From Halobacillus ihumii (lineage in GTDB: Bacteria; Bacillota; Bacilli; Bacillales; Halobacillaceae), in the NCBI RefSeq assembly GCF_902726645.1, contig NZ_CACVAO010000004.1:1-8272 (forward strand): a DNA stretch of 8,272 nt. Reading direction: 5' to 3'. Within the stretch, counting starts at the first letter, position 1. Every line of letters starts with the position of its first letter. Under the pieces are notes generated by a model that saw only the letters and a program-made list of their open reading frames with translations, had not been told where the DNA came from and made no database searches. The position numbers were made by a program, and so were the translations under genes. Shown here one piece after another: positions 1 through 4,348 of this stretch.

Positions 1-127
1 AATTGAATATAAAAGTAAAAGAATGGAATGAGCTTACAGACTCTGAAAGGTTTTGGACATTAGAGCTAATAGCATTCCAACAATACAAGAAAAGAACCAG
101 ATTCGATGACATTGGCTTCCGCTAAAA
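1..127. repeat. Terminal direct repeat, copy 1 (circular overlap)
   Basis: These 127 bases are identical to 8146-8272. The repeat cuts a gene (start codon at 8148, stop at 8268-8270 in the right copy; 3-125 here) whose ribosome binding site is present only upstream of the right copy. This is what an untrimmed circular contig looks like, giving a circle of 8145 bp. A genuine terminal repeat of a linear molecule would look the same, but a repeat equal to a common assembly k-mer size makes an overlap more likely. Confidence 0.93.
3..125 (+). CDS. Same 40-aa gene, duplicate view at the left edge
   Basis: Identical to the gene at 8148-8270 because of the circular overlap; it is not a second gene. 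Its ribosome binding site is missing here and lies at 8133-8140. From this copy the transcript continues into the terminator at 145-179. Confidence 0.7.
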   Translation: MNIKVKEWNELTDSERFWTLELIAFQQYKKRTRFDDIGFR

Positions 128-144
128 AGCAATGAATCAAATTG

Positions 145-179
145 GCTCCTATCCAAATTATAGCAGGGTAGGGGCTTTT
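145..179 (+). terminator. Rho-independent terminator of the 7412-to-125 operon
   Basis: A ten-pair stem (145-154 with 166-175, two G-U pairs) has an 11-nt loop and is followed by TTTT at 176-179. It lies 20 bases after the stop of the 40-aa gene and before the recombinase gene. The bases from 180 to 256 show no further structure I can support, and no convincing promoter for the recombinase. Confidence 0.78.
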
Positions 180-269
180 AATCAATAACAAGCATGTATC
201 TGAGAACCTCATAGATAGGGCAATTCTAAATTAATAGTTAAAACAAATAGTAACCTAGGAGGGTATTAA

Positions 270-812
270 ATGGAGTACGTACAACCCATTAGAAGTAAAG
301 ATAAAATTGAAGAGGTAAAAGCAGTCTTAAAAAGAATCTCATACAGGGATTATTTAATGTTTGTGACTGGGATTAATACAGGCTTAAGAGTGTCAGACTT
401 ATTGAGCTTACAAGTAAAGCATGTAAGGGATACAACACATGTAAAAATCAAAGAGAAAAAGACAGACAAAACTAAACGCTTTAAATTAAATTCAGTAACC
501 ATAGAGATTTTAAATGAGTATATTAGAGGTTTAGATGATGAAACTTATCTGTTTAAATCAAAGAGGACAAATAAACCAATCTCCAGAGTACAAGCATATA
601 GAATTTTAAATGGTGCTGCTAAGAAAGCAGGACTAAAAGAAATAGGAACCCATACCATGAGAAAAACGTTTGGATACCACCATTATCAGCAATTTAAAGA
701 CGTTGCTTTATTACAACAGCTATTTAACCATAGTGCTCCATCAATAACATTAAGATACATTGGAGTTAATCAAGATTTAATGGATGCCACAATAGATAAA
801 TTTGCTTTGTAA
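270..812 (+). CDS. Minimal tyrosine recombinase/integrase (catalytic domain only)
   Basis: Site-specific recombinase of the tyrosine (XerC/D, phage integrase) family, which cuts and rejoins DNA through a covalent phosphotyrosine. The catalytic set is complete: R40 in TGLRVSDLL, K64 in the beta-hairpin KKTDK, H128 and R131 in HTMRKTF, H154 in LFNHSA and Y163 in LRYIG. At 180 residues it lacks the N-terminal SAM-like core-binding domain of ordinary 300-residue integrases; such short forms are known in phages and plasmids. The ATG follows AGGAGGG (257-263). On a small circle the likely job is resolving multimers, or integration and excision. No attachment site could be identified, so the substrate is unknown. 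It stands alone between the terminator at 145-179 and the replication leader. Confidence 0.9.
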   Translation: MEYVQPIRSKDKIEEVKAVLKRISYRDYLMFVTGINTGLRVSDLLSLQVKHVRDTTHVKIKEKKTDKTKRFKLNSVTIEILNEYIRGLDDETYLFKSKRTNKPISRVQAYRILNGAAKKAGLKEIGTHTMRKTFGYHHYQQFKDVALLQQLFNHSAPSITLRYIGVNQDLMDATIDKFAL

Positions 813-858
813 GGAGGTAACAACCATAGAAGATAAAGGTAAAGGTAAGGATAAATAA
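811..858 (+). other. Orphan Shine-Dalgarno with a possible 10-codon ATA-start remnant
   Basis: A near-perfect AAGGAGGT (811-818) overlaps the end of the recombinase gene. The only codon at ribosome-binding distance is ATA (826-828), which opens a 10-codon lysine/glycine-rich frame ending at 858. It may be a dead gene whose ATG mutated, or translation of a tiny peptide from a very rare start. I do not claim a gene. Confidence 0.3.
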
Positions 859-862
859 TCAA

Positions 863-886
863 GTATCACATTGAGTATTCTGTTAC
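863..886. repeat. GTAAC-type dyad, copy A (one mismatch)
   Basis: GTATC at 863-867 and GTTAC at 882-886 are separated by 14 bases. This matches the GTAAC-N14-GTTAC dyad found at 3134, 5720 and 7237, with one mismatch in the left arm. It lies upstream of the structured replication leader. It looks like a binding site for a dimeric regulator or recombinase; the binder is unknown. Confidence 0.4.
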
Positions 887-894
887 GTTAAAAA

Positions 895-974
895 TAGAGC
901 CCTTCAGAGGGATAATTGATAGCTTAAAGGGTTTATATATTGAAAGGTAGATTGAACCCTTTAGAATAGCTCTA
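895..974 (+). other. Structured leader of the replication gene, putative switching hairpins
   Basis: TAGAG (895-899) pairs with CTCTA (970-974), enclosing a CCCT/AGGG tetraloop hairpin (900-911) and an eight-pair perfect stem AAAGGGTT/AACCCTTT (926-933 with 955-962). AGCCCTT (898-904) can instead pair with AAGGGTT (927-933), so two folds exclude each other. Mutually exclusive hairpins upstream of rep genes are typical of copy-number control, which is the inferred role. A consensus promoter was not found, so transcription of the region is assumed. Confidence 0.42.
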
Positions 975-989
975 GTAAACTCTCATGTA

Positions 990-1023
990 GGTATAAAAAA
1001 ATACCCACCTCGGTCAAAGGTGG
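990..1023 (+). other. Two abutting hairpins before the replication gene
   Basis: GGTAT (990-994) pairs with ATACC (1001-1005) around a six-A loop. CCACCT (1005-1010) pairs with AGGTGG (1018-1023) around a seven-base loop. They share base 1005, so one pair must open for both to form fully. They sit just upstream of the short upstream ORF and may affect ribosome access or bind protein. Confidence 0.4.
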
Positions 1024-1046
1024 ATAAAAGGAGTAAATTTTAAGGT

Positions 1047-1085
1047 ATGAATAGTATAGCAGAAAAAGAGGTGGCCATCACATGA
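1047..1085 (+). CDS. 12-aa leader peptide overlapping the rep start
   Basis: A 12-codon ORF (MNSIAEKEVAIT) opens at ATG 1047, and its TGA (1083-1085) overlaps the ATG of the replication gene as ATGA. An AAAAGGAG lies upstream (1026-1033), rather far from the start at 13 bases, so initiation may be weak. Short leader ORFs that couple translation to rep are known control devices in plasmids; that role here is inferred. The rep gene also has its own site, GAGGTGG (1068-1074), inside this ORF, so translating ribosomes would affect access to it. Confidence 0.4.
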   Translation: MNSIAEKEVAIT

Positions 1086-1936
1086 ATTTATTTGATTTGT
1101 TGCGTAGTGATGGCTCAATAGTAGTAAATAAAGCATTAGCACATACAATAGGATTGAATGAAGCCATTATTTACAGTGAGCTAGTATCTTTAAATGAATA
1201 CTGGAAAAGCAAAGAACAATTAACTGATGGTGAATGGTTTTACTGTACAATTGAAAATCTGCAAAAGAATACAACCCTAAAAAGATCAACACAAGATAAA
1301 GCAATCAAGAACCTTGAAAAGTTAGGGTTAATACATACAAGGAGAATGGGATTACCTGCTAAAAGGTATTTTAGAATTACAGACAAGATATATGAATTAA
1401 TCCTCTCAAAAGCCCATTCTAATCAGTTTGTTGAAAATAAACAAACAAGAGTGTTGAAAAATGAACATACTAGTTTGCGGGATTTAAACAAACAAGATAG
1501 TCGAAATCAAACAACAAATAATACTAGAACTAATAATACTGAATTTAATAATACTGAATACCTTTATCTTTATCATGAAGACAAACTAAATGTATTATGG
1601 GAAATAAACATTCCAAAGGCTTTAAAAACAAAATTAAAAGACAAAATCTCAAATCTATCAGTTAATCAAATACATGAAATAGAACAGGCTTATCATCATC
1701 ATTTAATGACTGGAAATGTAGTAGAAGATGAAACAGCTTATAATGACCCAGAGGTTTTAAATACACAACAATTTACAGACGTTATTGTAAAAATGCTTGA
1801 TAATGTAGATGACATTAAAAATATCAAAGGATTAATCAAGAAATGGGTATTAAAAGCAATATCATTTAAAATGGACAATATTCTTGGCTTTGATTATTCA
1901 TCCGGTAAAAAGTACGATTGGTTAAATAATCAATAA
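1082..1936 (+). CDS. Winged-helix plasmid/phage-type replication initiator
   Basis: Likely replication initiator of the element. Residues 12-105 resemble the N-terminal winged-helix region of DnaD-like and RepA_N-like Firmicute initiators: VNKALAHTIGLNEAIIYSEL, then a Trp-containing hairpin (GEWFYCTIENLQ), a recognition-helix region with basic and Thr/Ser residues (LKRSTQDKAIKNLEKLGLI) and a wing (RRMGLPAKRYFRIT). Residues 135-160 are a polar Asn/Thr linker encoded by 15-bp DNA repeats. Residues 170-284 form a helical C-terminal domain of unknown subtype, probably for oligomerisation or helicase loading. There is no rolling-circle HUH motif or tyrosine nickase, so theta replication is inferred. 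GAGGTGG (1068-1074) is the ribosome binding site. The gene ends at its own terminator (1947-1974). The family assignment is by pattern only. Confidence 0.72.
   Translation: MNLFDLLRSDGSIVVNKALAHTIGLNEAIIYSELVSLNEYWKSKEQLTDGEWFYCTIENLQKNTTLKRSTQDKAIKNLEKLGLIHTRRMGLPAKRYFRITDKIYELILSKAHSNQFVENKQTRVLKNEHTSLRDLNKQDSRNQTTNNTRTNNTEFNNTEYLYLYHEDKLNVLWEINIPKALKTKLKDKISNLSVNQIHEIEQAYHHHLMTGNVVEDETAYNDPEVLNTQQFTDVIVKMLDNVDDIKNIKGLIKKWVLKAISFKMDNILGFDYSSGKKYDWLNNQ
1517..1561 (+). repeat. Three 15-bp iterons inside the replication gene, candidate origin
   Basis: Three head-to-tail 15-bp units (1517-1531, 1532-1546, 1547-1561) each start AATAATACT and then vary slightly. They are in frame and encode NNTRT, NNTEF and NNTEY (residues 146-160). 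Initiators of lambda-type phages and RepA_N plasmids carry their origin iterons in the linker-coding part of their own gene. The same arrangement here suggests the Rep protein binds this site to open an AT-rich origin. Confidence 0.65.
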
Positions 1937-1946
1937 GTTATGTAAG

Positions 1947-1974
1947 GCTCTCAGAGGACATCTGAGGGCTTTTT
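1947..1974 (+). terminator. Rho-independent terminator after the replication gene
   Basis: A nine-pair stem (1947-1955 with 1961-1969, one G-U pair) has a five-base loop GGACA and is followed by TTTTT (1970-1974), ten bases after the rep stop codon. The stretch 1975-2108 that follows shows no gene or site I can support. Confidence 0.9.
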
Positions 1975-2108
1975 ATAGTTTACCCTAATGTAACCTCATG
2001 AAAGATATTGAATAATCTTAGAAGGGCATCTCTGTTATTCTCATACACACATACAACTATCATTTTAGCTTCAACATTCACAATCTACTAAATTTACAGA
2101 AATGAATG

Positions 2109-2147
2109 CAAATATTTGTTTACATAGTCCCAAATTTGTTGTATAAT
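2109..2147 (+). promoter_or_regulatory. Strong sigma-A promoter with abutting palindromic operator
   Basis: TTTACA (2119-2124), 17 bases, then TATAAT (2142-2147) is close to the vegetative consensus. The perfect palindrome CAAATATTTG (2109-2118) touches the -35 box, and a related CAAATTTG (2131-2138) sits in the spacer. The block CAAATATTTGTTTACA recurs with two changes at the endonuclease promoter (5753-5768). Transcription should begin near 2154 and read the small structured RNA. Confidence 0.82.
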
Positions 2148-2153
2148 GGACTC

Positions 2154-2234
2154 ATAGTTAGCAGTGCGGATGCACCAATGCCTAGAGAGGCAAGGGCTTA
2201 GTTTAGTAAACGATTTTGTCGTTTGCTTTATTTT
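2154..2234 (+). ncRNA. Putative ~80-nt small RNA with three hairpins
   Basis: Between the strong promoter and an intrinsic terminator lie three consecutive hairpins: GTGC-GGAT-GCAC (2164-2175), TGCCT-AGAG-AGGCA (2179-2192) and GTAAACGA/TCGTTTGC (2206-2226), the last followed by TTTATTTT (2227-2234). There is no Shine-Dalgarno or convincing ORF, so the product is probably RNA. The single-stranded AAGGGCT (2192-2198) is complementary to AGCCCTT in the rep leader (898-904). CCAATGCC (2175-2182) is complementary to GGCATTGG in a hairpin at 5499-5506. A trans-acting copy-number or regulatory RNA is possible; a processed 5' leader of the 2581 operon is the alternative. Confidence 0.62.
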
Positions 2235-2236
2235 AG

Positions 2237-2460
2237 TTTCTCTTTTTCATATATATTATATATATATTTTTTAGTTATTATAATTATTATTTATTAAATT
2301 AATTATATGTATATGTAAAAGAATAATACTTACAGTAAAGTAATAGAGAATATTACAGTATAGAATTGTAGAATATAAATTATACAGAATAGAATGTAGA
2401 ATTATAGAGAATAGTATAATAGAACAATATAGCTTATACAGTATAAAAATATATAATATA
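2237..2460. repeat. AT-rich low-complexity tract with TAGAAT-like repeats
   Basis: More than 200 bases of almost pure A/T. It opens with a run of alternating TATATA and continues with many degenerate copies of TAGAAT/TACAGTATA. There is no believable gene. It may be a DNA-unwinding or bent region serving replication, or simply a degenerate spacer. Several TATAAT-like hexamers (for example 2415-2420 and 2452-2457) occur without convincing -35 partners, so no promoter is claimed. Confidence 0.6.
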
Positions 2461-2496
2461 AGCACGTGAGAAAAGAAAATTGAACAGAAAACACTC

Positions 2497-2549
2497 AGAG
2501 CAGTTGTTAGTTGACTTAAAGAAAAGTCGATTAGTAGCTGTTCTTTTTT
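2497..2549 (+). terminator. Terminator-like hairpin just before the AbrB-like gene, possible attenuator
   Basis: AGAGCAG (2497-2503) pairs with CTGTTCT (2538-2544), and TTGACTT (2511-2517) with AAGTCGA (2524-2530), each with one G-U pair and separated by a 7+7-base internal loop. TTTTTT follows at 2544-2549. The hairpin ends 31 bases before the AbrB-like start, and no promoter is visible in between. It may therefore gate readthrough from the small-RNA promoter into 2581-3096. Confidence 0.6.
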
Positions 2550-2580
2550 ATGCAAAATAAACAAAAAAGGAGTTGATAAC

Positions 2581-2766
2581 ATGCCAAAATCAAAACTCAG
2601 AGGTAAGATGTCAGTAGGTAATAAGCATCAACCAAATCGTGTTTATATCCCTCTTAAAATATTTAAGCATTTTGGGTTAGAATACGGCGATTATTTTGAT
2701 ACAGAAACCGTCGGTAAAAAGATAGTATTGAATCCAGTTAAAGTTGAGAAAGAAGCTCAAGAATAA
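2581..2766 (+). CDS. AbrB/SpoVT-type swapped-hairpin DNA-binding protein
   Basis: A 61-residue protein matching the AbrB/MazE/SpoVT swapped-hairpin fold, which binds DNA as a dimer. The signature runs through residues 7-54: basic start KLRGKMSVG, central NRVYIPLKIFKHFGLEYGD (usual form GRVVIP...GI..GD) and the closing strand KKIVLNPVK. The basic N-terminus and acidic tail KVEKEAQE fit a stand-alone regulator. The ATG follows AAGGAG (2568-2573). The next gene starts 27 bases downstream and is probably cotranscribed. Candidate targets are the palindromes around the element, but nothing links it to a particular one. An antitoxin is an alternative, but the partner gene does not look like a known toxin. 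Confidence 0.8.
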   Translation: MPKSKLRGKMSVGNKHQPNRVYIPLKIFKHFGLEYGDYFDTETVGKKIVLNPVKVEKEAQE

Positions 2767-2793
2767 AAATAAGAATTAGAGGGGCTGGACATA

Positions 2794-3096
2794 GTGAAAA
2801 CAGCAGAAAAAGATAGCAGTATTATTCTAAGTGAAAATGAAAGAAAGCTATACAATAAAGGGCACTACTACATCAGACAAATATTTAAAATGTATAGTGT
2901 TCTACCAAAGTTTGAGACAGTAAAGCAAGTCATGCTAAAAGAACAAAAAAGCTTATGTAGAAAAGTGGGTAAAGAGAAAGTGGAAGCTATTTTGCAAAAA
3001 CTCCATAGAAACTGGAGAAGATACTTTGCTTTATCAAAGAAAAATTACAAGGTAAGACAACCAAAGTATTTAAATAGATATGTAAGTGGGCTTTAA
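2794..3096 (+). CDS. 100-aa basic protein resembling the N-terminal helical part of TnpB
   Basis: The GTG start (2794) is supported by AGAGGGG (2778-2784). The 100-residue protein resembles the early part of IS605/IS1341 TnpB (OrfB): ERKLYNKGHYYIRQIF, a helical middle, then LQKLHRNWRRYFALSKK and VRQPKYLNRY. In TnpB the corresponding parts are the LYN..L...RQ helix, the aq.vLk.LdrNWksFF helix and the RpPkYk strand. The RuvC nuclease and zinc ribbon are absent, and the bases after the stop do not continue the homology in another frame. It is either a truncated remnant or a domesticated nucleic-acid-binding fragment. Its intact frame, ribosome binding site and operon position with an AbrB-like gene favour a maintained gene. 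The similarity is by eye and unverified. Confidence 0.62.
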   Translation: MKTAEKDSSIILSENERKLYNKGHYYIRQIFKMYSVLPKFETVKQVMLKEQKSLCRKVGKEKVEAILQKLHRNWRRYFALSKKNYKVRQPKYLNRYVSGL

Positions 3097-3133
3097 GTAG
3101 AAACATGAGTAAATACCATGTAAGACATAGTTA

Positions 3134-3157
3134 GTAACACAATAGCAAAAGAGTTAC
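3134..3157. repeat. GTAAC-N14-GTTAC dyad, copy B
   Basis: GTAAC (3134-3138) and GTTAC (3153-3157) lie in the longer match TTAGTAACACAAT-N7-GAGTTACA (3131-3158), which is shared with 5717-5744. It is placed between the stop of the TnpB-like gene and a terminator. It is probably a protein binding site. Confidence 0.6.
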
Positions 3158-3189
3158 AAGTTTTCAGAATATTAGAATAATTGTTTAGA

Positions 3190-3221
3190 GGGCAGGGATA
3201 ATAAAAATCCGTGTCCTTTTT
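3190..3221 (+). terminator. Rho-independent terminator after the TnpB-like gene
   Basis: A ten-pair stem (3190-3199 with 3207-3216, one G-G mismatch and one G-U pair) has a seven-base A-rich loop and is followed by TTTTT (3217-3221). It separates the 2581-3096 operon from the cluster of small phage-like genes. Nothing supported is seen in 3222-3269. Confidence 0.75.
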
Positions 3222-3281
3222 AAATTTTGGATTGAATAAGTGGACGTAGTTAATCAGTTTAGGATATTCAAGGGGGAAACA

Positions 3282-3338
3282 TTGCCAAACTATGAAAACG
3301 TCTTAGAAGCCACTTATATTAATCTCACAAAGGGGTAA
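3282..3338 (+). CDS. Putative 18-aa peptide, TTG start
   Basis: AAGGGGG (3270-3276) lies five bases before a TTG that opens an 18-codon frame (MPNYENVLEATYINLTKG). Its stop codon (3336-3338) ends five bases before the next gene. Its last codons, AAG GGG, form part of the next gene's ribosome binding site, so translation of the two is probably coupled. It may be a leader peptide or a small protein; no family is recognised. Confidence 0.4.
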   Translation: MPNYENVLEATYINLTKG

Positions 3339-3343
3339 GAAAA

Positions 3344-3511
3344 ATGGTTAATAAAACCGGTGTATCAATGCCCGGAATTAAAGATAACGCAGATGATCAT
3401 GAGCTTGTATATGTTCCAAACAGAGGAAAGTATCATACAGGCTTTGGAATGGTCAGTGTAGGAGAATTAAGAGCTCAATATAAAAGAAAACAAGAGGAGG
3501 AAAACAAATGA
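3344..3511 (+). CDS. 55-aa hypothetical protein, overlaps next gene
   Basis: A small protein of 55 residues beginning MVNKTGVSMPGIKDN. A central segment reads HELVYVPNRGKYHTGFGMVSVGELRAQY and the tail is a basic/acidic KRKQEEENK. The start follows AAAGGGG (3329-3335), and the TGA overlaps the ATG of the next gene (3508) as ATGA. The next gene's AGGAGG lies inside this gene's end. No signal peptide, membrane segment or recognised domain. The tight coupling is typical of phage or plasmid accessory operons. The function is unknown, but the frame, site and overlap make the gene credible. Confidence 0.75.
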   Translation: MVNKTGVSMPGIKDNADDHELVYVPNRGKYHTGFGMVSVGELRAQYKRKQEEENK

Positions 3512-3732
3512 GTTATAACGAGAACAGAAATAAACAACTAGCAGAACAAAACAGACGTGATACTGAAGCACAAAGGGAACTATACAAGAGTGATTTTACA
3601 AAAGCTCTAGATTCAGCTTTTGCCAATGTAGAGAGCCAAGAAACAGGACATAAACAAGAACAACAGAAAAATCAAGAAAGTGCTGAACTTTGGGAAAAGG
3701 CATTCCATACAGAAGATAAATCACAGTATTAA
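3508..3732 (+). CDS. 74-aa hydrophilic hypothetical protein
   Basis: A highly polar protein of 74 residues, rich in Gln, Glu, Asn and Lys (NRNKQLAEQNRRDTEAQREL near the start), with a mid segment DFTKALDSAFANVE and a second short segment AELWEKAFHTED. Both short segments place an amphipathic stretch in an otherwise disordered-looking chain. There is no cysteine or membrane segment. The ATG is set by GAGGAGG (3494-3500) and the ATGA overlap with the previous gene. A terminator-like hairpin follows at once (3732-3756), closing the 3282-3732 unit. Not recognised. Confidence 0.75.
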   Translation: MSYNENRNKQLAEQNRRDTEAQRELYKSDFTKALDSAFANVESQETGHKQEQQKNQESAELWEKAFHTEDKSQY

Positions 3733-3756
3733 GAGGGCTTAGAAATAAGCTCTTTT
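3732..3756 (+). terminator. Short terminator-like hairpin
   Basis: AGAG (3732-3735) and CTTA (3738-3741) pair with TAAG (3746-3749) and CTCT (3750-3753), with a GG bulge and a GAAA loop, followed by TTTT (3753-3756). The stem is short and bulged, so it may be leaky and let transcription continue to 3853. A weak promoter candidate lies downstream (GTGACT at 3791-3796, 18 bases, TATTAA at 3815-3820). Confidence 0.55.
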
Positions 3757-3852
3757 ATTATGGCCAAATAACAACCAAACAGCTATAAAAGTGACTACAA
3801 AATAACCGTACAAGTATTAACAAACAAAACTTTATAAGAGGGGGTATGGTAT

Positions 3853-4065
3853 ATGGCTAATAATCGATATATAAGAAAACCCTCTGATGTTAGAAAGCTT
3901 TTAAGTGAGCAACTGAATATTTTAAGAAAAATGTCAGCTAAAACAAACGCAGAGAAAATAGCAAGATCAAAAGCTATAGCATACATTTCTAGTATTTCTT
4001 TAGCCAGTATGAGAGATGCAGATATTGAAGAAAGGCTCCAGAAACTAGAGGAAACATTGAAATGA
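3853..4065 (+). CDS. 70-aa helical hypothetical protein
   Basis: A small, mostly helical basic protein beginning MANNRYIRKPSDVRKLLSEQ, with a helical core (NILRKMSAKTNAEKIARSKAIAYI) and an acidic end DADIEERLQKLEETLK with a coiled-coil-like heptad. This ATG is chosen over the one at 3846, which meets a stop after four codons; the G-rich site at 3837-3844 fits 3853. Its TGA overlaps the next ATG (4062) as ATGA. The next gene starts with a very similar RLEKLEE helix, so the two proteins may pair or may have arisen by duplication of that segment. The function is unknown; the context is phage-like. Confidence 0.75.
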   Translation: MANNRYIRKPSDVRKLLSEQLNILRKMSAKTNAEKIARSKAIAYISSISLASMRDADIEERLQKLEETLK

Positions 4066-4334
4066 ACAGAGGGTCAATCTTAAAGAGGCTTGAAAAACTG
4101 GAAGAAAAGAAAGCTCCTAAGAATAGAGTTTACATGGTTACTGGTGGAATTGTAGACATTCCGGAATATGGGCCTATTTTAGTTGGGCATAAAGATCATT
4201 CATCAGAGTTCAAGAGGTTTAAGAGAAGGTTAAAGAAAGCACGTAATAAACCAGGAGAACATTTATTCATTATAAATGACGTTGACTGGCAACTAGGAAT
4301 AATTACAAAAGAACCAACAATAAAAAGAGTATAA
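4062..4334 (+). CDS. 90-aa hypothetical protein with N-terminal coiled-coil segment
   Basis: A basic protein of 90 residues. Residues 5-17 (SILKRLEKLEEKK) form a short coiled-coil helix. Residues 22-42 look like beta strands (RVYMVTGGIVDIPEYGPILVG). A Lys/Arg-rich helix (FKRFKRRLKKARNKPGEH) precedes a second strand region (LFIINDVDWQLGIITKEP). Start by ATGA overlap with the preceding gene; GAGGAA (4048-4053) is the ribosome site. The spike-like gene starts 14 bases after its stop, so the two are cotranscribed. I do not recognise the family. The order helix, beta, basic helix, beta could suit nucleic-acid or virion binding, which is speculation. Confidence 0.75.
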   Translation: MNRGSILKRLEKLEEKKAPKNRVYMVTGGIVDIPEYGPILVGHKDHSSEFKRFKRRLKKARNKPGEHLFIINDVDWQLGIITKEPTIKRV

Positions 4335-4348
4335 AAGGAGGAATAACA

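Noticed and set aside
1082..1936. Rolling-circle replication protein
   Set aside because: No HUH metal motif or nicking tyrosine context; winged-helix landmarks fit a theta-type initiator better.
2154..2234. Type III toxin-antitoxin RNA
   Set aside because: There are no tandem RNA repeats and no ToxN-like endoribonuclease nearby.
2271..2582. 103-codon reverse-strand ORF rich in Ile, Leu and Tyr, membrane-like
   Set aside because: It is the complement of the AT-rich repeat tract, has no ribosome site, is low complexity and starts exactly opposite the AbrB-like start codon.
3795..3986. Reverse-strand 63-codon ORF
   Set aside because: It shadows the well-supported gene at 3853-4065 and has no start signals.
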